The notes under the pieces: generated by a model
Database searches by the model: none
Told to the model about the DNA's origin: nothing
Seen by the model: only the letters and a program-made list of their open reading frames with translations
In this document: positions 36,930 to 45,926 of the stretch, piece after piece
How the letters are laid out: each line of letters opens with the position of its first letter
Position numbering within the stretch: position 1 is the first letter of the stretch
Made by a program: the position numbers and the translations under genes
DNA from: Melioribacteraceae bacterium
GTDB lineage: Bacteria; Bacteroidota; Ignavibacteria; Ignavibacteriales; Melioribacteraceae
Length of the DNA: 64,000 nt
Direction of reading: 5' to 3'
Assembly (NCBI GenBank): GCA_021739765.1
Contig: JAIPBD010000009.1
Location: 62,001 to 126,000 of the forward strand

Positions 36930-38858
36930 TTGAAAATTTACGCTAAATATGCAGGAATGGTTCTCGGATTATTGGTCTGTGGTAATTTACTTGCGCAAGA
37001 ATGGCAGTCAAAAATTGTTTATTACGATAGCGATAACAAACTTGTTTATGAAAGAGATGAAGAAGGGAACAGAATTCCGGATTTTAGCTATGCCGGTTAC
37101 AAAAATGGAAATGATACTATTCCTGATCTTCCCGTTATTGGTACAATTTCTCCAGTCAGCGGAGATAATACATCAAATATAAATAACACAATCTTTAGCA
37201 TCGCTTTGGCCAATCCGGCGAATAGTGATGGTTTTCGAGGCACTATTTTGATGGATCCCGGACTTTATGAAGTTTATGGAACGATCAAAATTCAAGCATC
37301 CGGAATCATTTTACGGGGAGCCGGTGATGGCGATGATCCACTTACGAACACCATCATTTATGGAAGGGGAAATTCTCCTTCGAACAGAACAATACTTGTT
37401 GCGGGAGGCGGGAGTGATTCCAGATGGAGGAGCGAAGAATCCGGAACACGAACAAACATTGTAACAGATACGATTCTGGTCGGTGAAAATTCGTTCGAAG
37501 TTGAGGATGCTTCATCATATCTCGTTGGTGACAATATTATAATATTTCATCCAAGTACGGACGAATGGCTTAGCTCAATCGATTATGGCGGCACAAGATC
37601 CGATGATCCCGGAGCCGAACCCGGAGTTGATGTTCCCTGGAAACCTGGCAGCACCGATATCAGTTATAACAGATATATTACCGAAATTGATGGAAATGTA
37701 ATTACTGTTGATGTCCCTCTCTTCGAAACTCTAATTAAAGATTTGTCCCAATCTTATATCTATCGATACACGCGCTCCAAGTTAATTACAAATGTTGGAA
37801 TTGAAGATTTACGAATTGATATTGAAACCGCAAATCTCTCATTCGATGAAAGCCACGCTTACACCGCAATTGAGATGACTGAAATTGAAGATAGCTGGGT
37901 TAGAAATTGCACAATGCTTCACTTTTATTTGTCGGGTGTCGAAACGGGAACAGCGACCAGAGTTACTGTGGAGGACTGCGATGCATTTCATCCAGTTTCA
38001 CAAATAACCGGTGGAAGACGTTACAATTTTAGTGTTTATAGAGCATCGCAGCAAATTTTATTCAAAAATTGCAATGCGACACTTGGCAGGCATTCCTACG
38101 TATCAAACGGTGTATCAACCACTTCTGGAATTGTATTTTACAATTGTACTTCAGACAGTGCATTTGCGGCAAGTGAAGGTCACCGTCAATGGTCTCAGGC
38201 TTTGCTTTATGATAATCACAGAGAATTAAGTGAACCAATCGGGGGATACAACCCGAGACGGATCGGATTTTATAATAGAGCATATTATGGCACGAGCCAT
38301 GGTTGGCCTGTTGTTCATAGTGTTATCTGGAATTGTGATGTAAATGGCGGAGAAATAATCGCTCAAAAACCGCCGCGTGGTCAAAATTACGCTATTGGTT
38401 CATTCGGACAATTGGTCGCGGGTTATGGAACCTCCTCGTTCGCTGAACCGGCCGGATTTATCGAAGGCGCAAATAAACCAGGTCTAAATCCACCGTCACT
38501 TTATATGGCACAATTGGAAGAGAGAAAAAGTCTACTCACGGGCTTGAATGCTGATCCTGCCGAATTAGAATTAATTCCGGAAATGTTCAGTGTGTCGGAT
38601 GCTTACCCGAATCCATTTAATCCGGAAACCAAAATAAATGTGAATTTACCGGAAGTCTCCAATCTGAAAATTGTTATTTATAATGTTACTGGTGAAGAAA
38701 TTGTAACAATTACAAATCAAGAATTTGGAGCCGGTATTTTTTCGTTTAATTGGAACGGAAAGAACAAATTCGGACAAGACGTTTCTTCGGGAATGTATTT
38801 CTTTTCCGTGTCTGCCAATCAAGGGATGATGACTAAGAAAGTTATATTTCTGAAATAA
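36930..38858 (+). CDS. T9SS-secreted right-handed beta-helix protein, lyase-like, unknown family
   Basis: This 642-aa protein begins with TTG at 36930; the signal peptide (MVLGLLVCGNLLAQ) demands this start. The helix core has an opening RIPDFSYAGYKNG, then GTILMDPGLYEVYGTIKI, GIILRGAGDGDD, VGIEDLRIDIE, VRNCTMLHFYLSGVE and SEGHRQWSQALLYDNHRE. The last of these is rich in His, Arg and Asn, and I regard it as a candidate active-site strand. The end is a T9SS type A domain (SDAYPNPFNPETKINV to KKVIFLK). It is a paralogue of the lipoprotein at 15721 but is sent to the outside by T9SS. I do not recognise a CAZy family by eye; a polysaccharide lyase or hydrolase is the best guess. The PL6 gene ends 16 bp upstream. 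Confidence 0.78.
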   Translation: MKIYAKYAGMVLGLLVCGNLLAQEWQSKIVYYDSDNKLVYERDEEGNRIPDFSYAGYKNGNDTIPDLPVIGTISPVSGDNTSNINNTIFSIALANPANSDGFRGTILMDPGLYEVYGTIKIQASGIILRGAGDGDDPLTNTIIYGRGNSPSNRTILVAGGGSDSRWRSEESGTRTNIVTDTILVGENSFEVEDASSYLVGDNIIIFHPSTDEWLSSIDYGGTRSDDPGAEPGVDVPWKPGSTDISYNRYITEIDGNVITVDVPLFETLIKDLSQSYIYRYTRSKLITNVGIEDLRIDIETANLSFDESHAYTAIEMTEIEDSWVRNCTMLHFYLSGVETGTATRVTVEDCDAFHPVSQITGGRRYNFSVYRASQQILFKNCNATLGRHSYVSNGVSTTSGIVFYNCTSDSAFAASEGHRQWSQALLYDNHRELSEPIGGYNPRRIGFYNRAYYGTSHGWPVVHSVIWNCDVNGGEIIAQKPPRGQNYAIGSFGQLVAGYGTSSFAEPAGFIEGANKPGLNPPSLYMAQLEERKSLLTGLNADPAELELIPEMFSVSDAYPNPFNPETKINVNLPEVSNLKIVIYNVTGEEIVTITNQEFGAGIFSFNWNGKNKFGQDVSSGMYFFSVSANQGMMTKKVIFLK

Positions 38859-38864
38859 TTAAAA

Positions 38865-40088
38865 ATGATGACCAAACTAATTAAAATATTTGTTGTATTG
38901 TCTTTGTTCAGTTTTCAATTAATTGCGCAAGATCAGTCAGAGATCTATTTCAAAACAGAAGATCTTTTAGAAGTTAAATCAAGTTTTCAATCATCTGATT
39001 CTGACTTAAAAACAATCATTAAACATTATGCCGATAGATTTCTAGACGCAGGACCTTGGAATATAACCGAATCTTCTCCTTCCCGGATAAAAATTGACCC
39101 GCATTATTATTTCACTGAAAGTCCTTATTGGTGGCCAAATCCTGATGATCCCGAAGGTTCCTATATTCGAAAAGATGGAGTTCGGAATCCCGACCGGTTT
39201 TTAGATCACAAAGAAAAATTCATGAAAGTCTATCAAACGGTTTCAACCCTTGCTCTTGCATCTTTTCTTTTTGATAATGAGAGTTATGCTCTAAAGGCTT
39301 TTCAAATTTTGGATATGTGGTTTGTAAATGAAAAAACTAAAATGAATCCGGATCTAAAATACGCTCAACTAATTCGAGGACGTGATGAAAAACGAGGCGT
39401 GGGCATAATTGAAACACACAGATTAACAAGATTTGTCGAAATGTTAAATTTACTCAGACTAAATGACCGCGATAATGTTGTACTTGAAGGTGTTGAGAAA
39501 TGGATGTCACAATATCTGAAATGGTTAGTTGAAAGTGAATATGGAGTGGATGAAAAGGAACGTGGTAATAATCATTCAAGTTGGTATGCGGCACAAATAG
39601 CGGCATTATCTTCTTTCACGAACAATAATGAATATTTGAATTGGTTGGATGATTATACAAAAGAATTTTTGATTGACAACCAGATCACCCAAAGCGGAAC
39701 ACAACCATATGAGGAGGAGCGAACACTTTCTCTTTCATACTCGGTATTTAATCTTGATGCGCTCTCATTTTTGTCGGTTCTGCTTTCGAATGAGAAAAAT
39801 GATATTTGGCGTTATTCAAATGACGGTGGAAGTTTAGTGGATGCGATAAACTATCTGACGCCATTTTTACTAAATCAAACTGATTGGCCGCATAAACAAA
39901 TTAAAAAATACAACGGTGGGGCTCCGATTTTTTGGGGTTTGTATGCTGTTTCAAATAATGATGTAGAAAAAATGAAATTGTTTAAAGAGTTATTCGAAAA
40001 CCCTTCGGATGATTTTTATGACACGCAAAACGACCCTTTCAAAGTCTTGTTATTCTTAGTAATTGACCGAAAAATTAACAAATACTGA
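38865..40088 (+). CDS. alginate lyase family protein (PF05426-type), second copy
   Basis: The 407-aa exported protein (signal to about Ala23; tandem ATGs at 38865 and 38868) repeats the signature of the protein at 7143: ESPYWWPNPDDPEGSYIRKDGVRNPDRF, MWFVNEKTKMNPDLKYAQLIRG, and GNNHSSWYAAQIAAL with the likely catalytic Asn236-His237. It is an alpha/alpha-toroid beta-eliminating lyase, probably periplasmic, since there is no T9SS tail. The two copies flank the surface block and may differ in preference for mannuronate or glucuronate blocks (inference). It ends 7 bp before the KDPG aldolase start. Confidence 0.8.
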   Translation: MMTKLIKIFVVLSLFSFQLIAQDQSEIYFKTEDLLEVKSSFQSSDSDLKTIIKHYADRFLDAGPWNITESSPSRIKIDPHYYFTESPYWWPNPDDPEGSYIRKDGVRNPDRFLDHKEKFMKVYQTVSTLALASFLFDNESYALKAFQILDMWFVNEKTKMNPDLKYAQLIRGRDEKRGVGIIETHRLTRFVEMLNLLRLNDRDNVVLEGVEKWMSQYLKWLVESEYGVDEKERGNNHSSWYAAQIAALSSFTNNNEYLNWLDDYTKEFLIDNQITQSGTQPYEEERTLSLSYSVFNLDALSFLSVLLSNEKNDIWRYSNDGGSLVDAINYLTPFLLNQTDWPHKQIKKYNGGAPIFWGLYAVSNNDVEKMKLFKELFENPSDDFYDTQNDPFKVLLFLVIDRKINKY

Positions 40089-40095
40089 TGTGATT

Positions 40096-40740
40096 ATGAG
40101 TAAGAATTTAATAATTGAGAGCATTCTATTAAATGGTTCAGTTGCCGTCATCAGAACACAAGATGTCGGTAAATTGATGAAAGTTGCTGAAGCATTATAC
40201 AATGGCGGTGTAAAATCTCTCGAAATTACAATGACTGTTCCTAATGCGATAGAAGTGATTAACGAAATTTCGAAAAAAGTTAAAGATGATATTCTGATTG
40301 GAGTCGGAACGGTACTTGATTCAGAAACCACAAGAAAATCAATAGAAGCCGGTGCAAAATTCGTTGTAAGTCCGATACTTAAAAAAGAAATAATTGATAC
40401 TGCACACAATTATGATGTTCCGGTTTTCCCCGGAGCATTTTCACCTACTGAAATCCAAACCGCCCATGAATGGGGTGCGGATATTGTAAAAGTATTTCCG
40501 GCGGATATATTGGGAATGAAGTATTTCAAAAATTTAAATGCCCCGCTACCACATATCAAAATGATGCCGACCGGAGGAGTTACCCCCGAAAATGCAGGTG
40601 ATTGGATTAGGAACGGAGCCTGCGCGGTTGGAATTGGTTCTGCTCTATTAGATGAACAAGCGATTTTAGATGGAGACTATAAATTACTCGAAAGGAAAGC
40701 GAAAGTTCTTACTGAAAGTATCAAAAATGCGAAGAATTAA
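40096..40740 (+). CDS. eda: KDPG aldolase (2-keto-3-deoxy-6-phosphogluconate aldolase)
   Basis: I take the ATG at 40096 as the start because the longer frame from TTG 40063 overlaps the preceding lyase gene. The 214-aa product matches Eda length. Visible are the catalytic Glu43 in LEITMTVPN, GVGTVLDSETTRKSIEAGAKFVVSP, FPGAFSPTEIQTAHEWGAD and the Schiff-base Lys132 in DIVKVFPADILG, then PTGGVTPENAGDWIRNGA. It splits KDPG to pyruvate and glyceraldehyde 3-phosphate, the last step of the alginate/uronate route. The kinase gene follows after 12 bp. Confidence 0.95.
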   Translation: MSKNLIIESILLNGSVAVIRTQDVGKLMKVAEALYNGGVKSLEITMTVPNAIEVINEISKKVKDDILIGVGTVLDSETTRKSIEAGAKFVVSPILKKEIIDTAHNYDVPVFPGAFSPTEIQTAHEWGADIVKVFPADILGMKYFKNLNAPLPHIKMMPTGGVTPENAGDWIRNGACAVGIGSALLDEQAILDGDYKLLERKAKVLTESIKNAKN

Positions 40741-40752
40741 TAGGATCTGAGA

Positions 40753-41790
40753 ATGAAAAATAAAAATGTTATAACCTTTGGCGAAATAATGTTAAGACTT
40801 TCAACGCCCGGGTTTGTAAGATTTGTACAATCACAAAATTTTGATGTTACATTCGGAGGTGGAGAGGCTAATGTTGCCGTCTCACTCGCTAACTACGGAT
40901 TGGAAAGTTTTTTTGTCACGAAACTACCCGTCCACGAAATTGGTCAATCCGCCGTAAATCACTTAAGAAGATTTGGAGTGAATACTGATTTAATAGTGAG
41001 AGGCGGTGAAAGAGTCGGTATTTATTTTCTGGAAACCGGCGCAAGCCAACGTGCATCGAAAGTAGTTTATGACCGTAGTAATTCAGCAATTAGTGAGGCT
41101 GCTGCAAGCGATTTTGATTGGGAAACTATAATGGAAGGAATGGATTGGTTCCACTGGACAGGGATAACTCCGGCACTTGGTAAAAATGCTCAATCATCAC
41201 TTCTACGAGCTTGCAAAGCAGCCCGCAATTTAAACGTAAAGATTAGTTGTGATTTAAACTTCCGTAAAAAAATGTGGTCAGAATCGGAAGCGCAAAAAGT
41301 AATGAATCCGCTAATGGAATATGTTGATGTTTGTATCGCAAATGAAGAGGACGCGGAAAAAAGTTTAGGAATGAAGGCGAAATCAACGGATGTAGAGGCA
41401 GGTGAACTGAATGAAGCTGGATATTTTGAATTAGCCAAGCAGCTAAAATCCAAATACGGTTTTGAAACCGTAGCTATTACTTTGCGTGAAAGTTTCTCGG
41501 CATCAAGGAACGGATGGAGCGCATTGATACATGATGATAAAGATTGCGAACTTCCATATCGCTCTACCAAATATGATATTCAAATTGTCGATAGAGTTGG
41601 CGGCGGTGATTCGTTTGCAAGCGGACTTATTTATGGATTATTAAGTAAATCGAACACCAAGGAAGCCTTAGAATTTGCCGTTGCTGCCTCCTGCCTAAAG
41701 CATACTATTCCAGGCGATTTTAATTTAGTCACGGTTGATGAAGTTGAAAAACTAATTAGTAACGGCGGCTCCGGACGTGTTGAAAGATGA
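40753..41790 (+). CDS. kdgK: 2-keto-3-deoxygluconate kinase (PfkB family)
   Basis: This 345-aa PfkB/ribokinase-fold sugar kinase has ITFGEIMLRLSTPGFVRF at the N-terminus, the substrate region GGGEANVAVSLANYG, SCDLNFRKKMW, and the C-terminal ATP/anion-hole motif DRVGGGDSFASGLIYGLL with the catalytic Asp. It phosphorylates KDG at C6, feeding the aldolase encoded 12 bp upstream. KDG is where the KduI-KduD, DEH-reductase and possible mannonate branches of this locus meet. The substrate is inferred from the eda neighbour and from similarity to KdgK-type sequences. Confidence 0.93.
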   Translation: MKNKNVITFGEIMLRLSTPGFVRFVQSQNFDVTFGGGEANVAVSLANYGLESFFVTKLPVHEIGQSAVNHLRRFGVNTDLIVRGGERVGIYFLETGASQRASKVVYDRSNSAISEAAASDFDWETIMEGMDWFHWTGITPALGKNAQSSLLRACKAARNLNVKISCDLNFRKKMWSESEAQKVMNPLMEYVDVCIANEEDAEKSLGMKAKSTDVEAGELNEAGYFELAKQLKSKYGFETVAITLRESFSASRNGWSALIHDDKDCELPYRSTKYDIQIVDRVGGGDSFASGLIYGLLSKSNTKEALEFAVAASCLKHTIPGDFNLVTVDEVEKLISNGGSGRVER

Positions 41791-41808
41791 AAAAATATAG
41801 AGGGTCCA

Positions 41809-42531
41809 ATGTTTAATTCAGTAGGGGAAAGATTACCGATAAAACAATTGATCGCGACTCAAATTGAGGATGCAATTCTGAGTAAAAAGTTTACTCCCGG
41901 GCAGAAACTACCTTCCGAAAATGAACTTTGCATTCAGTTTAGTGTAAGTAGAACTTCAGTTCGGGAAGCATTACAAATCCTGGGCGCTCATGGATTAATT
42001 ACCGTTGAAAAGGGTAAAGGAATTTTTGTAAATAAAATCACTTCAGAAAGTGTTGTTAATCCTTTGGAGAAATACCTTCGACATTCTTTAGATAGGAATT
42101 ATGTTTTTGATTTAGTTCACGCACGACAAATTCTTGAACCATCCATCGCCCGTGAAGCTGCAATTTCGCACGATCTTGAAGATATTAAATTGCTGGATGA
42201 GGATATAAAAAATCTTGAACAGAAAAATCTTAATTACAAACAACTTGCTACGATTGATATGGACTTTCATAATCATCTCGCGATGGCTACAAAAAATACC
42301 GTTGTTCCGTTACTCTTAAAACCTTTACACAGATTATTACCGCAAATAAAATCAACTGTATACGCCACCGTTGATGAGGCGAGAGAATCCGCGATAAAGT
42401 GGCATTCAAAAATTTTAACCGCCGTAAAAGATAGAGATCAAGAAGCATCTTACAATTTTATGGTTGAGCATCTGAAAATCGCAGAAAAACACGCCAGTAT
42501 GATTCTTCAAATGCAAGATAAAGCTTCATAA
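41809..42531 (+). CDS. FadR-subfamily GntR regulator with FCD domain
   Basis: The 240-aa protein has an N-terminal winged helix (about 8-76; PGQKLPSENELCIQFSVSRTSVREALQILGAHGLITVEKGKGIFV) and a helical C-terminal FCD domain (about 95-230; DLVHARQILEPSIAREAA, DMDFHNHLAMATKN, WHSKILTAVKDRD). The Asp, His and later His residues fit the metal and ligand pocket of FCD regulators. This subfamily includes the hexuronate regulators UxuR and ExuR. It lies inside the catabolic block behind kdgK. The FadR-type operator at 19121-19137 is its most likely target; the effector is probably a uronate, KDG or KDPG (inference). Confidence 0.92.
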   Translation: MFNSVGERLPIKQLIATQIEDAILSKKFTPGQKLPSENELCIQFSVSRTSVREALQILGAHGLITVEKGKGIFVNKITSESVVNPLEKYLRHSLDRNYVFDLVHARQILEPSIAREAAISHDLEDIKLLDEDIKNLEQKNLNYKQLATIDMDFHNHLAMATKNTVVPLLLKPLHRLLPQIKSTVYATVDEARESAIKWHSKILTAVKDRDQEASYNFMVEHLKIAEKHASMILQMQDKAS

Positions 42532-42557
42532 AAATTAAATTAAAAGGAGTAAGATAT

Positions 42558-43313
42558 ATGCATAACTTCACAAATAAGGTAGCCATTGTAACCGGAGGAG
42601 CGAGAGATATCGGCAGATATTGTTCATTAAAATTAGCGGAAGGCGGTGCCTCGGTTTGTATTAATTATTATGATAATAAAGAACAAGCTGAAGAAACAAT
42701 CAAAATGATTGAAGATATGGGCAAAAAGGCTATTGTGGTTCAGGGTGATATGACCAAAGCCGACGATGTTAAAAAAGTTGTTGATGAATGCCGTAGCGCG
42801 TTCGGGGAGGAAATTCATTATCTGATTAATGTTGCAGGTGGATTAGTCGCGAGAAAAACTATGTCCGAAATGGATGAAGACTTTTGGAATTTTGTGTTGG
42901 ATCTTAATCTTGGTTCGGTATTCAAAGTTACAAAAGCTGTACTTCCGTTTATGCCGGCAGGTGGCGCTATTGTTAATTTTGCTTCACAAGCAGCGAGAGA
43001 TGGCGGTGGCCCGGGAGCCAGCGCATACGCAACTTCGAAGGGAGGAGTATTAACATTTACACGTGGTTTAGCAAAAGAGCTTGGACCGAAAAATATCCGT
43101 GTAAATTGTGTTTCCCCGGGAATGATAAATACAACTTTTCATGACACATTTACAAAACCGGAAGTAAGAGCAAAAGTTGCCGGCGGAACACCATTAAGAA
43201 GAGAAGGTGAAGCCCCGGAAGTTGCCGATCTTGCAGTTTATCTATTATCAGACAGCGCTTCTTTTATTACCGGAGCCTCAATGGAAATTAACGGCGGAAC
43301 CTATTTCATCTAA
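42558..43313 (+). CDS. SDR oxidoreductase, probable DEH reductase
   Basis: The 251-aa classical SDR has AIVTGGARDIGRYCSLKLAEGGASV, a dinucleotide site followed by NYYDNKEQAEETI, the INVAGGLVARKTMSEMDEDFW stretch, and the catalytic Ser, Tyr and Lys in NFASQAARDGGGPGASAYATSKGGVLTF. In alginate clusters of Bacteroidota and Vibrio, SDRs at this place reduce 4-deoxy-L-erythro-5-hexoseulose uronate (DEH) to KDG. The position directly before PL17 and KdgF supports that. An acetoacetyl-CoA-reductase-like role is the alternative from sequence alone. An AAGGAG site precedes the start by 8-13 bp. Confidence 0.82.
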   Translation: MHNFTNKVAIVTGGARDIGRYCSLKLAEGGASVCINYYDNKEQAEETIKMIEDMGKKAIVVQGDMTKADDVKKVVDECRSAFGEEIHYLINVAGGLVARKTMSEMDEDFWNFVLDLNLGSVFKVTKAVLPFMPAGGAIVNFASQAARDGGGPGASAYATSKGGVLTFTRGLAKELGPKNIRVNCVSPGMINTTFHDTFTKPEVRAKVAGGTPLRREGEAPEVADLAVYLLSDSASFITGASMEINGGTYFI

Positions 43314-43314
43314 A

Positions 43315-45525
43315 ATGAAACAAAGGCTAATAAATTCAAATAAAATTATCATTGTTTTTGCTTTGTTGCTTTGGGCGTTCTCGAATGAATCGAATGCCCA
43401 GGCAGAAAGTCCTAATCTTGTTTTAACATTCGAAGCCGTTAAGGAAATTCAAGCCTCAATCGGTTCTGTCCCTTTATTTGATAAATCTCTCGAATCCGCA
43501 AAATCTTTTGTTGAAAATGCCTTGAAAAATCCGATAGAAGTACCGGTCCCGGCAGATGCGGGTGGTGGTTATACTCACGAAAAACACAAGCAAAATTATA
43601 ACGAAATGTATCAAGCCGGAATTTTGTTTCAGATTACGGGTGAAGAGAAATATGGCATTTTTATTAAAAATATGCTTGACCAATATGCTGAATTATACCC
43701 GACTCTCAGCGCTCATCCACAAGGGAAAAGACAAACTCCGGGCCGGCTGTTCTGGCAGACTCTGAATGAAAATGTCTGGTTACTGCACACGATACAAGCG
43801 TATGACTGTATTCAAGAGTGGTTGAGTCCCAAAGACCGCCAAAATTACATCGATAATATTTTCACTCCGATGGTAAAATTCTTTATGATTGATTGCAGCC
43901 AAAGTTTTAATCTTATCCACAATCATGGCACTTGGATGGTCGCATCTGTGGGAATGACCGGATACGTTTTGGGAAATCAAGATTATGTACAGAAGGCGCT
44001 TTATGGTTCAGATTTGGATGGCAAATCTGGTTATTTGGCTCAATTAGATGAGCTTTTTTCACCGAGCGGTTATTATACGGAAGGTGGGTATTACGTCCGC
44101 TATGCACTTTGGCCGTTTTTTATCTTTGCCGAAGCAATTCATAACAATGAAATTGATCTAAAAATTTATGAATATCGAGATCAAATTCTGCGCAAAGCAC
44201 TTTATTCCGCGCTTCAAGTTACATACACCAACGGAGCGTTTATTCCCATAAATGATGCCATTAAGGAAAAAACTTGGTTATCACGCGAATTAATTTTTGC
44301 GACAAATTTTGTATTTGCTCATTACAATCAAGATGCCGAGTTATTAAACTTAGTAAAGTTGCAGGATGAAGTTTCGTTAACCGGTCCCGGTTTAGAAGTT
44401 GCAAAAGCATTAGACGATATTTCTGAAATTCCGGCATTCACATGGAAAAGTATTGAATTTACAGACGGCCCAAAAGGTGATTGGGGCGGAGTTGGTATTA
44501 TACGTTCCGGTGATAATTCCGACCAAGAGACACTAGTGATGAAATATGGTTCGCATGGTCTATCGCACGGCCATTTTGATAAGCTAACTTACCTCTTTTA
44601 TGATCAATCGCGAGAAATCATTCAAGATTACGGATCAGCAAGATTCTTAAACGTAGAGCAGAAATTTGGCGGAAGATATCTTGATGAAAACGATTCCTTC
44701 GCGAAGCAAACAGTTGCCCACAACACAGTTGTTGTCGATGAAAAATCCCAATTTGACGGTATTCGGGATAAATCACAAGAGAGCCACTCAATTCGATATG
44801 CATTTTCCGCGCAGGATGAACAATTCCAATTCATGAGCGCGAAAGAGAAAAATGCTTACAAGGGAGTAAAAATGCATCGAACTATGGCAATGGTTAATGA
44901 TGAAAAATTATATCGCCCCGTAATTATCGATGTGTTCAGAATTGAATCCGACCAAAAACATACTTATGACTTACCGTTTTATTACAAGGGACACTTTATT
45001 TATTCGAATTTCGAATATGAAGCTTTTACGAAGACCAAATCAGTAATTGGAGAAGATTCCGGATACCAACATCTGTGGAAGGAAGCTATTGGGAAACCTG
45101 ATAAAACTGCACAATTAACCTGGTGGAACGGAAAACGTTTTTACTCAATCGTATCAAATACTTCGACCGGAAATGAAATATATTTTGCCAGAATCGGTGG
45201 AAGCGATCCCGATTTTAATCTTAGAAACGAACCGGTTTTTATAATTCGTGCGAGGGCCGATAATTATGTATTTGCTTCGGTTTTAGAACCACATGGAATA
45301 TTTGACCCGATCGCCGAATTCACAAAAGATTCTTACAGCAGTTTCGAAAATGTTCAAGTAATACTCAATGCTGAGGATTACACAATAATTAATCTAAAAG
45401 GTAAAAATAATATTGATTGGAATTTAATGATCTCCAACGAAGACAACAATCCCGAAAGTGAACATAAGATAACGTTCAACAACGTTGTTTATGAATGGAA
45501 GGGAACTGTTGGAATAAAAAAATAG
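43315..45525 (+). CDS. PL17 oligoalginate lyase (exolytic)
   Basis: The ATG at 43315 is used; the longer frame from 43207 lies within the SDR gene. The 736-aa protein has a signal peptide (to about Ala28), an N-terminal alginate-lyase toroid (about 60-340) with the catalytic Asn203-His204 in HNHGTWM, matching Asn201-His202 of Alg17c, and YYTEGGYYVRYALWPFFIF supplying tyrosine. The C-terminal heparinase II/III beta-domain (from about 375) shows LVMKYGSHGLSHGHFDKLTYLFYDQSREI. It releases unsaturated monouronate from oligoalginate, probably in the periplasm as no T9SS domain is present. It begins 1 bp after the SDR stop and is followed by kdgF after 12 bp. Confidence 0.94.
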   Translation: MKQRLINSNKIIIVFALLLWAFSNESNAQAESPNLVLTFEAVKEIQASIGSVPLFDKSLESAKSFVENALKNPIEVPVPADAGGGYTHEKHKQNYNEMYQAGILFQITGEEKYGIFIKNMLDQYAELYPTLSAHPQGKRQTPGRLFWQTLNENVWLLHTIQAYDCIQEWLSPKDRQNYIDNIFTPMVKFFMIDCSQSFNLIHNHGTWMVASVGMTGYVLGNQDYVQKALYGSDLDGKSGYLAQLDELFSPSGYYTEGGYYVRYALWPFFIFAEAIHNNEIDLKIYEYRDQILRKALYSALQVTYTNGAFIPINDAIKEKTWLSRELIFATNFVFAHYNQDAELLNLVKLQDEVSLTGPGLEVAKALDDISEIPAFTWKSIEFTDGPKGDWGGVGIIRSGDNSDQETLVMKYGSHGLSHGHFDKLTYLFYDQSREIIQDYGSARFLNVEQKFGGRYLDENDSFAKQTVAHNTVVVDEKSQFDGIRDKSQESHSIRYAFSAQDEQFQFMSAKEKNAYKGVKMHRTMAMVNDEKLYRPVIIDVFRIESDQKHTYDLPFYYKGHFIYSNFEYEAFTKTKSVIGEDSGYQHLWKEAIGKPDKTAQLTWWNGKRFYSIVSNTSTGNEIYFARIGGSDPDFNLRNEPVFIIRARADNYVFASVLEPHGIFDPIAEFTKDSYSSFENVQVILNAEDYTIINLKGKNNIDWNLMISNEDNNPESEHKITFNNVVYEWKGTVGIKK

Positions 45526-45537
45526 AAAGGGAAATCT

Positions 45538-45882
45538 ATGAAATACGAAAGTGAAATTTTTAATATCGCTGATGATATGGAATGGGAGTCTGTGGCTCCT
45601 GGAATGAAAAGGAAAATTTTAGGATACAATGACGAAATAATGCTCGTAAAAGTACACTTCGATAAAGGTGGAATTGGTGTAAGACATAAACACCGGCACA
45701 GCCAAACCACTTATGTTGAAAGCGGAAAGTTCGAAGTTACGGTAGGGGAGAATACAAAAATCTTAAAAGGTGGTGACGGATTTTACATACCGCCTAATAT
45801 TGAACATGGCGCGGTTTGTTTAGAGGATGGAATTCTCATCGATGTTTTTAGCCCCATCCGTGAAGATTTTATGGAAAACTAA
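45538..45882 (+). CDS. kdgF: cupin protein KdgF, unsaturated uronate lineariser
   Basis: This 114-aa single-domain cupin has the metal ligands His50, His52, Gln56 and His90 in VRHKHRHSQTTYVESGKFEVTVG and IPPNIEHGAVC, as in characterised KdgF. It catalyses the conversion of 4,5-unsaturated galacturonate or mannuronate/guluronate monomers to the linear 5-keto form (DEH/DKI). The gene sits between PL17, which makes the unsaturated monomer, and the MFS carrier, and near the DEH reductase. No signal peptide is present, so the reaction is cytoplasmic. AAAGGGAA precedes the start. Confidence 0.93.
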   Translation: MKYESEIFNIADDMEWESVAPGMKRKILGYNDEIMLVKVHFDKGGIGVRHKHRHSQTTYVESGKFEVTVGENTKILKGGDGFYIPPNIEHGAVCLEDGILIDVFSPIREDFMEN

Positions 45883-45926
45883 ATTCATTTTCAACTTTTA
45901 TGTAAAATACTATTTGGGAGAAATTG

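Noticed and set aside
43207-43314. Upstream start for the PL17 gene
   Set aside because: It lies inside the SDR gene; the signal peptide begins at ATG 43315.
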